The notes under the pieces are model-generated. The model saw nothing but the letters and a program-made list of their open reading frames with translations, ran no database searches and was not told the origin of the DNA. Made by a program: the position numbers and the translations under genes. From assembly GCF_007655135.1 (NCBI RefSeq), contig NC_045127.1, positions 16,711,699 through 16,775,698 of the forward strand: DNA of 64,000 nt. Direction: 5' to 3'. Source of the DNA: Punica granatum. Its lineage: Eukaryota; Streptophyta; Magnoliopsida; Myrtales; Lythraceae. Positions 46,601-59,700 of the stretch are shown in pieces; the first letter of the stretch is position 1, and each line of letters opens with the position of its first letter.

Positions 46601-49406
46601 TTAGGGTCTTTATCGATTTGCTGAGGATCATGAGATGCAAATTGGCCTTTCTTCGAGGACCAATGATGTCATCGAGCCACTGATAAAACCACAATGGTGG
46701 GTTAATTGCGAAATCACGGCGAAGGAAGCTTTAGACACAGTTATGGATGAAGACCACAGGAAGCTTGAGATAATCCCCAAACAGCACGTACCCAAGTGGA
46801 AAAAGTACCTCATTTTGTTTTCATTCAGTCTGCTGCATATTTAAATGAATGTAATTATATCATTTATCTGATTGTGTAATTTGACGTGACATATGGCTAC
46901 AGAGTATAACAGACTGGTGCATCTCAAGGCAGATTTGGTGGGGCCACCATGTCCCTGCATGGTATGTCACTTGCGAAGATGATGTAGTCGAGGACCTCGG
47001 CAAATACGATGATTAATGGGTGGTTGCTAGAGATGAGCAAGAGGCTTAGGCAGCTGCCGCAACAAAATTTCCCGGCATGAACTTTCACTTGCACCAAGAT
47101 CCTGATGTGCTAGATACCTGGTTTTCATCTAGTCTTATCCCATTATCTGTAATGGGTTGGCTTGATGATACAGCAGATCTAGAGGCATTTTATCCAAACT
47201 CTATATTTGAGACCGGACATGACATCCTTTTTTTTGCTGTGGCTCGGATGGTCATGTTAACAACGAAGCTGGGAGGTGATCTCCCTTTTAGGCAGGTGAT
47301 TTTTCGAAATTAATATATCTTAGAGAATTTATTTTCCTGGTTTTAGGGATTTTGAACACTTGATAAGTTAGCTTTTCCAGTCAGAAAGAAACCAGCGTGC
47401 TGAACTTATTCAGTAGGCAAACATTCTTTGGAATGTTTTCACCCAATTCTGGGGATTGTGCTTTTTTCAGGTTTATCTTCACCCAATAGTCCATGATGCA
47501 CGCGGGCGTAAGATGTCGAAGTCTCTAGGCAATGTCATAGACCCAATGGAAATGATGAGTGGAGTAACCCTCGAAGGCCTTCACAAGAGGCTGGAGGAGG
47601 GCAACCTAGATCCGAGGGAAAGGACCATCGCGAAAGCAGGTCTGGCCAGGGACTTCCCTAATGGGATCCCTGAATGTGGGGCTGATGCTCTTTGATTCAC
47701 CCTACTGTCGTATACAACAAAGGTTCATTCATGTCTTTGCTCAAATCACTTTTTTTATCCATGAGGCCTGTTTCGACACCCGACAAACAGCGCTGTGTTA
47801 TTATGTTCCTGCAAACAAAACATGCCATTTAGTGTTATTACATTCTGACTTATCCTTGTATTACTAATTTAGAATTGATTCTTTTATATTTCATCCTTTT
47901 CCAGTCCGAAAAAATAAATCTCGATATATCCAGAGTGGTGGGTTACCGTCGATGGTGTGATAAGGTCTGGTCTGCTGTTCGATTTGCTAGGAGCAAGCTC
48001 GGAGGTGACTACATCCCTCCTGAAATCCTAGCTCTGGAGACCATGCCTTTCAGCTGCAAGTGGATATTGTCTTTGCTAAACCGGGCTATCGTCAAAACTG
48101 TAGCATCGCTGAACTCATACGAGTTCTCTAATGCGACCAAAGCCGTTTATTCGTGGTGGCAGCAATTAAGTGAAGTGTTTATCGTGGCAATCAAGCCTTA
48201 TTATGTGGACAAGGACACTTTTGTCCCTGAAAGGACTGCTGCACAGTTTGTTTTGTGGTTGTGTCTGGACTACGGCTTGAGATTGCTACATCCTTTCATG
48301 CCATTTATCATAGAAGAACTGTGGCAGCGCCTTCCTTCACTGGAAGGTGTGGAGAGAAAGGAGTCAATTATGACGAGCGATTATCCTTCTCCTGTTGAGG
48401 TGACATTTGGTCTAACTAAGACCTTAGCCATCAAAAGTTCTTCCTACTCTTATTATAACAATACCCTTCAAGTTTAAATTGAAGTAGTAAATATGAATTC
48501 ATTTCAGTTTGATTGATGTGTTTGGATCTCTTATTTTCAGTGTTGGACAAATGAAAGGGTGGAGCAAGAGATGGATCTCGTGCTGTCTGTAGTAAAAGGC
48601 CTCAAGTCTTTTAGTTCAGCCAATTTGACTAAGAAAAATAATGAATGGTAAGTTTCCGGGGATTTTCTTTCCTTTTATCCTATTTTTTGCAATCGATTTG
48701 TTTATTAATGAATAACCTCTTTAATATTGAATTTTGTATTAATGTGGTCAATCCCGCCGACTGTTTCACTTCAGTCTACTTGCATACGTGTACTGCCAAA
48801 CTGAGGAAGTTTTGGAGATCATGAAGACACATAAATTGGAGGGGGTAACCTTGACGGGTCTATTATCATTGGAGGTAATGGCATTATCAAACTGAGATCT
48901 CATTACTGCTTTTTTTTCGTTTTCGTGTCGTGGTTTCTGAGCAAACTTGCTTTACAAGTTCTGTTGAGTGGGAGGGATGATGCACCCACCAAATGTGCAT
49001 TCGAAAACATCAACGAGGATCTCAATGTCTATCTCCAAGTTAAGGGCAACCTTAATGCAGAAGCAGAGCATCAGAAGATCAAGAATAAGATGGAAAAAAA
49101 TCTAAAATGAGTAGCGGATTGGATAGCACCCAGGTCCTAATAGCCCCTCTCAATTCATGTACCTTTCCCCTAAATTCTTTATTATCTTTGCATTTGCAGT
49201 AAGCAAGAGAAAGTCAGACATGTCATGAGTGTACATGGGTACAAAGAGAAGGCACCAATCTGGATTCAGGAAGAGAGTGCTAGAAAACTGTCTGGATTCA
49301 GGAAGAGAGTGCTAGAAAACTTGCTACGCTTATACGGGAATTCGAGTGTCTTCAGAAGGAATTCTCCCGAGTAAAGGCTGAGATGGGGACCAATCTTGAA
49401 CAATGA
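43638..49406 (+). pseudogene. Valyl-tRNA synthetase (cytosolic/mitochondrial type), broken
   Basis: The series of exons reads as a class I ValRS related to Arabidopsis TWN2. Recognisable exons are 43638-43801 (DPETPPGEKKRLS), 43884-43956, 44403-44468 (HIGH at 44436-44447), 44550-44633, 44774-44851, 44994-45067, 45248-45327, 45573-45630, 45721-46035 (editing domain, [12 protein letters not shown]), 46127-46297, 46605-46805, 46915-47295, 47471-47722 (KMSKS at 47510-47524), 47905-48399 (anticodon-binding part), 48541-48647, 48775-48874, about 48957-49110 and 49200-49406. In-frame stops are TAA 47014-47016, TAG 47047-47049 and TGA 47693-47695. WVAR is changed to AVAR in exon 46915-47295. The intron after 45630 has a GC donor. 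The acceptor near 48957 appears mutated. A 32-bp duplication at 49259-49322 shifts the last exon. It is not functional as read. Confidence 0.92.
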
Positions 49407-50128
49407 ACTGTTGATTGCGAAGAGGAAAATGAAAGAATCAACGTTTGAACAATGAAGGTTTAATATTTGTAAGTTTCATATCAGGAATCAATCTTGGTTT
49501 ACTTTGGTTGTCATATTCTTAGAAGTATAATCTTCGTCATCTTGTCCTTACAAGTGCACAAAGCACGGATCCAGCTCAATCGCTAGTATATGGATAATTC
49601 CCCCGTATTCGGATTTCCATTACGTTGGGCAAAATTCAGGTGGATTCGTGCTTTGTGCACTTGTAAGGACAAGATAACGAAAATTATGCTTCTAAGAATA
49701 TGACAACCAAAGTAAACCAAGATTGATTCTTGATATGAAACTTACAAATATTAAACCTTCATTGTTCAAACGTTGATTCTTTCATCTTCTTCTTCGCAAT
49801 CAACAGTTCATTGTTCAAGATTGGTCCCCATCTCAACCTCTACTCGTGAGAATTCCTTCTGGAGACACTCGAATTCCCGTATAAGCGTAACAAGTTTTCT
49901 AGCACTCTCTTCCTGAATCCAGACAGTTTTCTAGCACTCTCTTCCTGAATCCAGACTGGTGCCTTCTCTTTGTAGCCATGTACACTCATGGCATGTCTGA
50001 GTTTCTCTTGCTGCCTGCAAATGCAAAGATAATAAAGAATTTAGGGAAAAGGTACATGAACTGAGAGGGGCTATTAGGACCTGGGTGCGATCCAATCCGC
50101 TACTCACTTTAGATTTTTTTCCATCTTA
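49086..50128. repeat. Large inverted repeat made from the ValRS 3' end (arms about 488 bp, loop 67 bp)
   Basis: The left arm 49086-49573 contains the end of the ValRS coding region and the last intron and exon. The right arm 49641-50128 is its reverse complement with few differences. Both arms carry the 32-bp internal duplication (GGATTCAGGAAGAGAGTGCT), so the inversion came after it. The right arm has GGCAGCAAGAG where the left has GTAAGCAAGAG at the exon start. A transcript through this region could fold into a long hairpin. Confidence 0.92.
49576..49630. repeat. Loop segment with an inverted partner at 50136-50191
   Basis: CTCAATCGCTAGTATATGGA and CCGTATTCGGATTTCCATTA in the loop occur reverse-complemented directly beyond the right arm. 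Downstream of the ValRS end the order is therefore arm, C, arm', C'. Confidence 0.85.
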
Positions 50129-50191
50129 GATTTTGTGCCCAACATAATGGAAATCCGAATACGGGGCAATTATCCATATACCGACGATTGA

Positions 50192-51132
50192 GATTGCATG
50201 GTCATTTCGTGTGAATACGTTTGATAGCCTCCAAGTGAATAATTCTCATGTCATTTGTTTTCCAATAATTTCCTATTAAGCATACTAGAATCTATGAGTT
50301 ATTATTGATCAACGTATGTCAAGCTGTTCTGTTAGACAATCATGAGGGCGTCCGAGCTTAATAAATAATTGTGGGCTGACAAGGTTTGTTCCAAAACTCG
50401 TATCCATGTAAACATCCTTTCTTCAATGGATACGTGTTATTACTTTTTTGAAATTATAAAAGAGATTTATCATTATGGAACAATCACATAAAAAGTTGAT
50501 AAAAAAAAGATAAAAGGAACTGTCAAAAATCAAATTTAATATCTTTTGGTTTAAAGGCGAGGACGTGTACCGTTATATACTATACCTCTTTTTCGAATTG
50601 TTATTACTTAATTTTGATCATGAATTGTTAATTGAGTTGGTACGGAAGATTTATCAGTTTCATAGCATCCGTAGGAAAGTATGTAAAAATGTAGTACCTC
50701 ATAAACTTCAGATGTCATAAGAGACTTGGACATCAGTTTATCACAGATGTACGAAATTCTCATCTTGTAGTTAAGGCTAGTCGTCAAATAATTAACCATC
50801 CAAAAATGTTGTTCGATATCATAGTGAGACCGTCAATAGACAAATTGAAGCATTGGACAGATATTCAAATAATTCATAATCGCACATTGGACGAAATTAA
50901 TTATGGCAGTCATTTTCTATGGAATCTCCTGTTTACTATAGGCTATATCAAGTCAGCTCTATTTTGGTCATGTTGTCTCAATTGCAATGTCAAATGTGAG
51001 ATTTATAGAGGGTTTATTTCTATGTGAAGTTCAAACTTTAGATCATATTTTATCACGTGTATTTATAGAGGTTATAAAATTTAACCATGGTAATCATTTG
51101 CTCGAGTGAAAACTTTATAGCCGCACTCGATA
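50192..51132. other. AT-rich intergenic DNA
   Basis: No gene is seen. It ends at the sharp left edge of block copy 2. Confidence 0.5.
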
Positions 51133-51573
51133 AATGTGGATTGTGGTGGATTTCTGTACAATTTTAATTGGTTAGGATTTCTTCTTCTTTGATATTGTTG
51201 TTAATTCTAGACTTCTCTATTGCTGGTAGATCACTCGATGCTTTTGTAAGAAAACGGAGACAGTAGCGATGGACTTCTCCATGCACAACATTTGGCATAT
51301 CTTGATAAAGTTAGGGTGATAAATTTAATACTTTAGACTATCCACTAGCTGAAGCTAATGGTGAGAATTCGAATGGGATTCTATTTTCTCACACTAACTA
51401 TCGTGATTATGTTGCAAATCTGTTATTTTCAAAAAGAATTGATGGATTATTTCGTTATCTCAACAACTCTAATATGCTCTTCTTACACACGGACCTCTAA
51501 TGTGAAAATGCAAAGCATTAAAGGACTGACACCTTAATGAGTCTTAATTGCTAATGCTTGTACGCCTCTAAAC

Positions 51574-51900
51574 TACAAATGAGATGGGTAGCTCAGTAGT
51601 ATTGCGTTAGTATTCCAAACTCCAAGTCAAAGGTTCGAGACTCCTTGAAAGCAGATAAGGGGTTAAGATTTCCTTTTAGTTGTTGTACTCACTTTGTGTG
51701 GCAGTAGTACGTTGACTATAAGTTTGCGGATGGATGGGCTTCCTTGAAAGTCTCATTAGGATCGCGATGACAAAGCTAGACATTTGACCAATATGTAGCT
51801 ATGAATCAAATCGAACATTCCGCGGCTTGGTTTTTGAGCCCTTGAGCCTTGCTATGCTACTCGTCCCCCCGATCCATTTTAGTTATCAAAAAAAGTATAA
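51574..51900 (+). mobile_element. SINE candidate, block copy 2
   Basis: Same element as 8198-8524, duplicated with the block. The left CTCTAAAC flank is kept, and the right flank is changed to CTCTATAC. Confidence 0.6.
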
Positions 51901-52528
51901 CTCTATACAGATTTTGTTACGATTAGACCATGGGAATTTATGGTTGAGACTAATCATGTCTGTGCGACCACTTTTTATCTCTAAATTGATTTATTGATGC
52001 TATAAAAGAATCTTGTTATGTATTGAAATGCAAATAGCAAAAGTTTAGGAATATGTTAATGAATATTGAAGGGGCTGAGAGAGAGATTCAATTCTAAGAT
52101 TAACTCAAAACTCTAATGGTGTGTCCGGTTCAATATAATACAAATTAAATTACGTATCTATTATATGCGTAATACTGATTACTTTGTTTAATTTGTGTCT
52201 ATAAGAGTAATTCAGATTACGGATATGGGGCACTATTAGTAATAGATATGCAAATGTCTTTCTCCCCACTTTCTTATCTAATTGCTACTCCACATTGAGT
52301 AAATGTTCAAAAAAAATCACGAACTTTTTATTTTTTTTACATCTTATCACAAACTTTTTTTTTGGGTAAAAAATACGCGAACTATCACAGACTATATTTT
52401 TTGGCTAAGAAATACATGAACTTTCATTTTTTCGCCCCATTTAGCATCCATCCAAATTCCGATCAATTTTGCTGACATGGCTGTTAACAAATGATACGTA
52501 GCAAACGTTTACTAACGATGATTGCTGT

Positions 52529-53055
52529 TAGGGGTGGAAGTGAAAGCGAAATACTTGAGAATCGACCCAACCTGACGTAACCCGTCCCCAAAAACCCGAA
52601 ACCCGAAAATAATTCGAGCGGTTCAAGCCCCTTTTATTGGTTCTCGGGTCAGCCACCGAACCGATCCAACAAACCGACGTGGACCCGAACCAACCCGAAA
52701 TTAAGAGAGCAAAAAAATTCACTTCATGTTCAGTCACAGATTCTAATTCCAAATGACATTGATTCTTTTCTTGGGTGAAAGAGTGATTCTTTTGTTGAGT
52801 GAAAGAGTTACTTTTGTTTATTTACTAATGGATCTCTCGATGTTGTGTTGATAGTTAACATTTACTTCGTTTTGTTTTTTCTTTCCTAGTAATTTCGAGT
52901 CAATAGGGGAACCGACCCAAATAACCCGAATCACTAATGGTGGGATTTTCTACTTGATTTTAGTCCTTTTGGGTGCGTAATTCCTCGACTCGGACCAACT
53001 CGAAAAGTCGGTGCACCGACCCAAAATTGAAAAACCCGAACCATTTCCACCCCTA
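52529..53055. mobile_element. hAT-type MITE, block copy 2
   Basis: Same element as 9153-9679, with intact 11-bp terminal inverted repeats. The left target duplication is now ATTGCTGT against ATTGATGT on the right, a single change after duplication. Confidence 0.87.
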
Positions 53056-53334
53056 ATTGATGTGGCGACCCACGTAATCAAAAAAATATTAAAAAAATTT
53101 GAAGCTTGGGCAATTGAAGGTAAGGAGGAAGGTAGCGGCCTTGTGGCCCATCAGCAAGCCTTTTTTGGCGAAGCTTGTGAGCCCTAGTATTAATTGTGAC
53201 GAGCTTCTTTACGGACAAATATCACCATGCTCGTGAGATCTAAGCCACATGTCCTAACTAATCGTTGTGATATGTAAAGAGAGAGCTATATATATGATTA
53301 CATAAAATATAAAAAAGGAGAGGCTTACGCATAC

Positions 53335-53608
53335 ATTATGTCAAACTAGACAATAGTTACATTCTGATCGAAAGTCTTTTTAAGTCACTATTAATGGAAG
53401 TTACAAAAAAAATGACACAATATTATGATGCTACCTAAATCAAGGAAGCCTAGAGGTCCTTAATTTATGGAAGTCCAAAATATCTCCAACACATAAATCC
53501 AAATGTCCCTTACATGAACGTCCAGAGCCTTAACTCCTGTGGAAACTGAAAAACCATTGAACTTTTTTAATCCATGGAAACCCAAAAGTATTATAAAGAA
53601 GAAGAATG
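53335..53608. repeat. R repeat, copy 3
   Basis: This is the counterpart of 9959-10231 inside block copy 2. Confidence 0.75.
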
Positions 53609-55343
53609 CGATCGAACGTCCTCTTCCAGAGACCCAACCTACCTCTCCCAATTCCTCTGAAGCCGATAAAGTTCGATCTGGTCACGACGTCCTAAGCCTT
53701 GGGCTCACACGAGGCTTGCGAACTCAACCATGTGGTAGCTCGGGTCCCTCGAGCTCTGGGTTCCCCCAGTCTAGGGTTCACGACCCCATGGTTGGGTTCA
53801 TGAGCCTCGCGCAAGCCCAGCCATGGTGTTCCTGAGCCTTGGTTAGCTAAGCTTCGTCGGACCAAGGATTCTTCCTGCCTTTTTTTTTTTTTACTTTTTA
53901 AATTTATATTTTTCATAAATATTATTTAATATTTATTTTTTGGTCGAAAATTTAATATTGTAACAGTTTTATATTTAATATATTTTAATTTTTATAGAAT
54001 ATGGGTATTTTCTTCTTTGTATAGAAAAGATAATTTCGTACTTTTGTCCTAATCATCTCTTTTTATTCCCTCACATCAAATTCCAAAATTATAAATATCA
54101 AATCTACTATTACGTTCAACCAAACAAATAAGCTTATATTTAATCATAATTCTATTACATACTAATTCATAGTACATACTAATTTTATTCATGACTAATT
54201 CCATTACATTGAACCAAATATAGCATAAGGCCTGAATGATACCAAAAAGACCAGAGAGGTTGTTGTCTATCCAAGTGAGTTATTGGCAACCTCACCGTGA
54301 TGGTAGTGTCCACGTAATTCTCTGGTTCAAGTATTCATTTTCATTTTAGCAGTTTTCAACTTGTTATTTGCCTAACAATTTCAACTTATTTTGCAATTAA
54401 CACCTAACACTGTGGATTGGAAATCTCTTTCATTTTCTCGTCATATTTTTTTGAAATTTCATTAATTAAGCAAGTGATCGAAGAGTAATTATGGTTAAAT
54501 AAGAACTTAAGAATTGGGTTCAATGTAAGGTTCATAAGTCTCACAATTCAAGAAAAAGGAAAATAAATAAATAAATAAAAGTCTCTTACAAAGATTTATT
54601 TTTCTTGTACGATGGATGACTTTTAACTGTTAGTTAGATCATCTTCTCTGGTTAAAGGCGAATAAATAAATAAAAAAATACCCATATTTATTATATTAAT
54701 TCTCGTTTCGAAAAACAAGAGCAAATGCAACAACATTCAGCAAATTAACGAAGGACCAAAATGAACATTTGAAGTAATGATAATGATTTGGTTGGGGAAA
54801 AAAAACAAAAAGGATTAGGATGAAAACATTAAAAAAGAACAATTTTTTTTTAAGAAAAAGAAAGAGCTAAAAAAAGGTTGAGCACGGAGAATTTACTCAT
54901 CCCCGAGATTAAAAGAAGGTTAATTACATATGAAGTACAAAAAGTTTATAAAATATAACACTTTAATATAAAATAAATTTTTAATTAGAATTGATACGAT
55001 ATGTTTCAATAGAGTACAATCCATCATCTCCTCCTCTTATGCCGTTAGCATTTATTGACATGACAATTGACATGTAAATAAGCCTCCAACGTGACACATG
55101 AATTAAAAAAGAAAATCCCCTCTCTCGACTTCCCCCTCTCTCTCATATGCCCACATGCCCGGAATCCTTCACGCCCTCTCCCCCAACATGATCGACTAAG
55201 TGACGGAAGCTCAAGCAAACTTAAGCACAGAATCGGACGCTGGTGCGACCACTTTCCAGTAGAGGGATATTTTATCTCATTATTCCCTTCCCTCCTTCTT
55301 ACTTGGAGGCCTGGCGGAGACGGACGACCACTGTCCCGACCTT

Positions 55344-55481
55344 ACCAGCCGATTCATCTCGGTATCTACCGATTACTTTTCTAGATGGGCAGAAGTGGTT
55401 TCGCTTAAAGAGGTGAAAGCTGAAACGACGATCAGGTTCACGCAGAACAAGATCATCTACAAAACTCGGAGCGGTCATTGA
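55344..55481 (+). pseudogene. Integrase core remnant, block copy 2
   Basis: This is the counterpart of 11964-12101, with the same frame and the same terminal TGA. One change alters the IRFI segment to IRFT. Confidence 0.72.
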
Positions 55482-56795
55482 AAGCTCATGGTCGTCGGAC
55501 CCCTCTCTCTCTCTCTCTCCTCCTCCTCCCTCCTCTAGCAATCTTGCATTTTTCTTTTTTTTGGAGTGAAATGGAGGTAGCCGGCGAGCTCGGTAGAACC
55601 AGATCTCTTTGAGAGATCTGGAGTCGGGGGTGGATGTGGATTTTGTGTAGTTCAGGGGAGCGCCTCCACCCCTGATTCAGTCAAAATAAAAAGAAAAAAG
55701 GATCTTAGCTCTAGATTTGTCTAGTTTTGAGCTCAGTGCAGATGGATTTTGGGTATATGTTAGCTTAATTTGATATCTGCAGGAGTGGAATTCGATTTTT
55801 GCATAATTTCTTGTCCCAATGGTTTTCATCTCTCTTCAGTTTCCTCTTCTTCATGGCTCCAAACCCAATCCCCGTTTGCTGCCAAACCACAAAAAGAAAA
55901 AAAAGAGAACTCAAGCAGAAGCCAAAAAAGAAAAAAAGAAAAGAAAAAGAGAGGAAAAAGAGCTCGGATCGGAAAGGACATATGTTTGAGGGAGAAAGAG
56001 AGGGGCCGGGGAAGTTGAACATGGACTGCCCGGTCGGGGTTTGGGGTCGTCGGCGGGGGCACCCCACTCCGATTCGGTCAAAAAAGAACCAAAAAAAAAA
56101 AAGAGGAAAGAGAGGGGAAGAGGGAGAAAGAGAGAGGCACTCCAATGTATGAAGTCCGGCGAGTCGCCGGAAAACATGCTCCCCGGTTAGGAGAGAGACG
56201 GCCTGACAAGGGAGAGCGGGGGAGAGGCGAGAGCGAAGGGCAGAAGACAGTGGGGTGGAGGAATTTTTTTTTTATTAGATTAATGTTTTTAATTAAAATT
56301 TTGACACAGCAGCAAATCGTGATAGTGTTAGACGACACGACAGTTGGCAAATTGGACTCTATTTGAAACAAATTGAAACGTGTTTTATCAAATCTTAACC
56401 AAAAATTTGTTTTGTATCTAATCGTTAGATTTTGCAAACTTTCTTGTATCCTGGTGTAAATAATCCATTAAAAAATGGCAAACCCAGGATCTGAAGACAG
56501 ATATTTATGGACCGTTCATTAAAGCTAAAAGCGAACCAGACAAACAATGAGCAGCATACAGTAATATTCTCTGTGTGCTCACCGAGTAGGATTTATCATT
56601 TTCACAAGACAAGAGATTACTCGCAGAAAATCAATGTTCTCGAATTAGCATGCAGCTGCTGTACACACAAAAGGGTAAGACAACAGAGCCAAAATGCACA
56701 ACATTTTTCTAAGAGAATTCACAATCACAGTTCCTTAGTAAAAACAATACAAGGGTACTCCGGAAGAGAGAAGCACCGCATTGGCGTTCTTCTGA

Positions 56796-59700
56796 TTAGA
56801 GGTCCAGCATCTTCCCCCTTAGAAGAGCTTCTGCCTTCTGCACTTGCTTCACCGGCCCAATTATGAACACCTGCGGCAGAGAAAATTGAGCACACGACCT
56901 GATGAAACTTAATTGCACTCTCCAAACAAAAGGGCATCACGAAGTGACACTATAAAGTTCACTCTCTCTTGACGTGATTCGATATAAACAACCTTGCGCT
57001 GAACCTATTACACCATACTTAGACCAAAGAAACATGATATTCTCTAAGACTTCTTGTTAATTAGGATATGTTAGATACAGCGGATGATCCTACGAATGTT
57101 TTAGGAATAAGTGGACTCAACTGCCTAAAGATTTCGTTAAACAATGACACCCATGGTGCAGCAATCAACAGTGTATAAGGAAACTTGATAACAGGAGTTG
57201 GAACTGTCCAGCAGTACACAGGGTAAAGGCACGCGAGGAGCTTGGCAACTTAACAGGAATGTTGATACTCTTTACCTTGAGATATGAGTAGGGAAATTTT
57301 TTTGAGAAAGTATTAGAACTGACGACGACTGAAAAGGTAATCAAGAACGGAAGTTCTCATAACATGCAAATCAGGACCCATAACTTATTTATTGGATCTC
57401 TAACATAATATTTTGCATGCTTTCACAGCTCATATTTACAACCATAGAGAGACCGAGACTATATAATCTGACAACTTGATCATAGATGTTTGTCAAGAGG
57501 GTTTATGGAATCAAAAAAGTATAAAGGAATTAGAATTGCTCATGAAGAATGACTCATCACTCCTTTGGATAAAAAAAATTGTGACTTATATCTCTAATGA
57601 CACATCAGCTCCATTTAAAGATACATTTATTGGAAGTCTATGTCAAAAAAATTTGAAAACAACTCTAATTTATTTGTATATATAAATAGTTGCAACAAAC
57701 TTGGGATGTTTTCATAGATTTGCAGCAGCTTTCAAGGTGCCAGAATAGTTGGGTGAATTATAGCTGGTTTTCTTATGTCAAACCAATCGGAAAAGACCAT
57801 CATAACTTCCAATGCTTCACTTCAGATTTTAAAGAAGCAGTAACCATGAGTGCTCAGCACGTAGATTACTCTTGACAAACTTAATGGATTTGGCAAACTA
57901 ACCTTGTTAGGCGGACCCTTAGGACCTCCAGTCAGGATTTCAGCACTACAAGACCAACCACTTGATTAACACTGGGTAAAGAACTGGGATTACAAAAAAT
58001 TTATTCCTCAAAAAGAGTGATGGAAAATGGAGGAGTGGAGAAGCGCCTGCAAGATTCCTTAACTGAGGTAATGGAAGCCCCTTTTCTTCCAATAACACGT
58101 CCCATTTTCCCTGGTGGAACATCGAGAATTGAAAGGATTTCCTCTTCAGGAGCATCACTGCCATCTGCTGTTATGTTATCTACAGAGGCAATGCAAACTG
58201 AGATTAATCCCTAATACAGTTGCTTTCAGTATTTTCATTCAACTAAATCTCACAAGCTAATATTCATTAGTAACTTCGATACTGCAACATCTCCATGCAA
58301 AGTCATAACTTGGTCGTTTAATTTGACCACTACAAAGATTTTAGTTACATGTGACCCAATGCATAATCTCCTGAAAAGTGTAACTTGCAATTGTATGATA
58401 GTTCCTATCATCGATATTATTCATCTCATTTATATTCAAAATGTTCCAGTTGCAGCAGAAAACAAGGCCCAAGACCCATATTCTCCAGATAATATGAAAT
58501 ATAAGAGGCTCTTCTAGAGATAATTTCAGGCTTCGTGCGTCATGAGTAACTGTGCACCCAAAAGCTGTGAGAATTGGTCCAGAAAAGAGTTTTGCATTCT
58601 CACTATTCTGACCTGGAATTGGAGGTAAAGGTGGCCATTCTGCATAATCATTATCATTGATGCAGAAACATCGACAATATAGTGCACTTCGAACTGAAAG
58701 ATACTATAAGGATAGTGCATTCAATTTCTCAATCATCCTTTCATAGATGTTTAGAAGAAAGCGAACATCATCTGCAGCTGCCCGAACCATCATGTCCAAG
58801 AAGGGTCTGTAAATCCAGAACATGGGATCCTGTTGACGAGACAAAAGCATTATTTCTCATGAAACAGTGCCAACAGAAGGCAGTAATGCAGTTCACTTTT
58901 AAAGAAGAGACTGCTCTAACTGTAATCCTTCTATGCCAGGATATGTCAATGGATGCAAAACAGCAGTTATAGCAAGCAATCTCATATTTCTGTATATATA
59001 GGAACCGCTACAATTAGACATTCATGTTTGCTATCCAATAAATTCATTTGCAAATAAATGCTTCTGAAGCAATACCTGATACTAAATTGTCCTCTCAATA
59101 GCAATTCTTTTAGGTGATATGCGCTTTCTATATCCAACATTCGTATCTAAGCTTCAGTCTCAACAGTCATCAATATCATCAGAATTTCTTTTTCACAGTC
59201 TAACAGTTCGAACAGTTAATGATAGATGTCAGAAGAGTTATTTCTTCGACTGCAGCTATATGGAAAAGACATTTACTGGAAAAATAATTCCATGGCCATT
59301 GAACCTTACAGGTTTAATTCGTTCTGACTTAAAGCAATAAGGACCGCAAGTAATGAAGTATCAACATGCCCTCATCGCGAGAAAGAAAAAAACACAGCAA
59401 ACAAGCTAATGGCAAGCCCATGCATCAAATAGTTCATAATGTTGTAATGGTTGTATTGTTACAACTAAGTGGACAATCACCCATCCACCTACATGATTGA
59501 TGTACATTGCTGACAACTCACCTTCCAAAGCAGCAGACGCACTTCTTCCTTCTCAAGATAGGACACTCCTGTTTCCAGATCAGCAAAGAGCTAGACACAA
59601 ACACCCACACACACACACACATATATAATGAATTTGACTATATTTCTCTAATGCAATTGTAATTGCAGTGCAGTGTTATAAGGTTGTCCTACAGATAATT

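Larger units (their letters stand above)
51133..56606. repeat. 5.47-kb duplicated block, copy 2 (partner 7757-13224)
   Basis: This is nearly identical to 7757-13224 in content, order and orientation. It lacks the upstream R repeat and LINE that precede copy 1, and its outer flanks differ on both sides. Differences include a shorter A/G tract near 55895 and an extra stretch near 56005. It ends only 190 bp from the 3' end of the exonuclease/KH gene. Confidence 0.93.
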
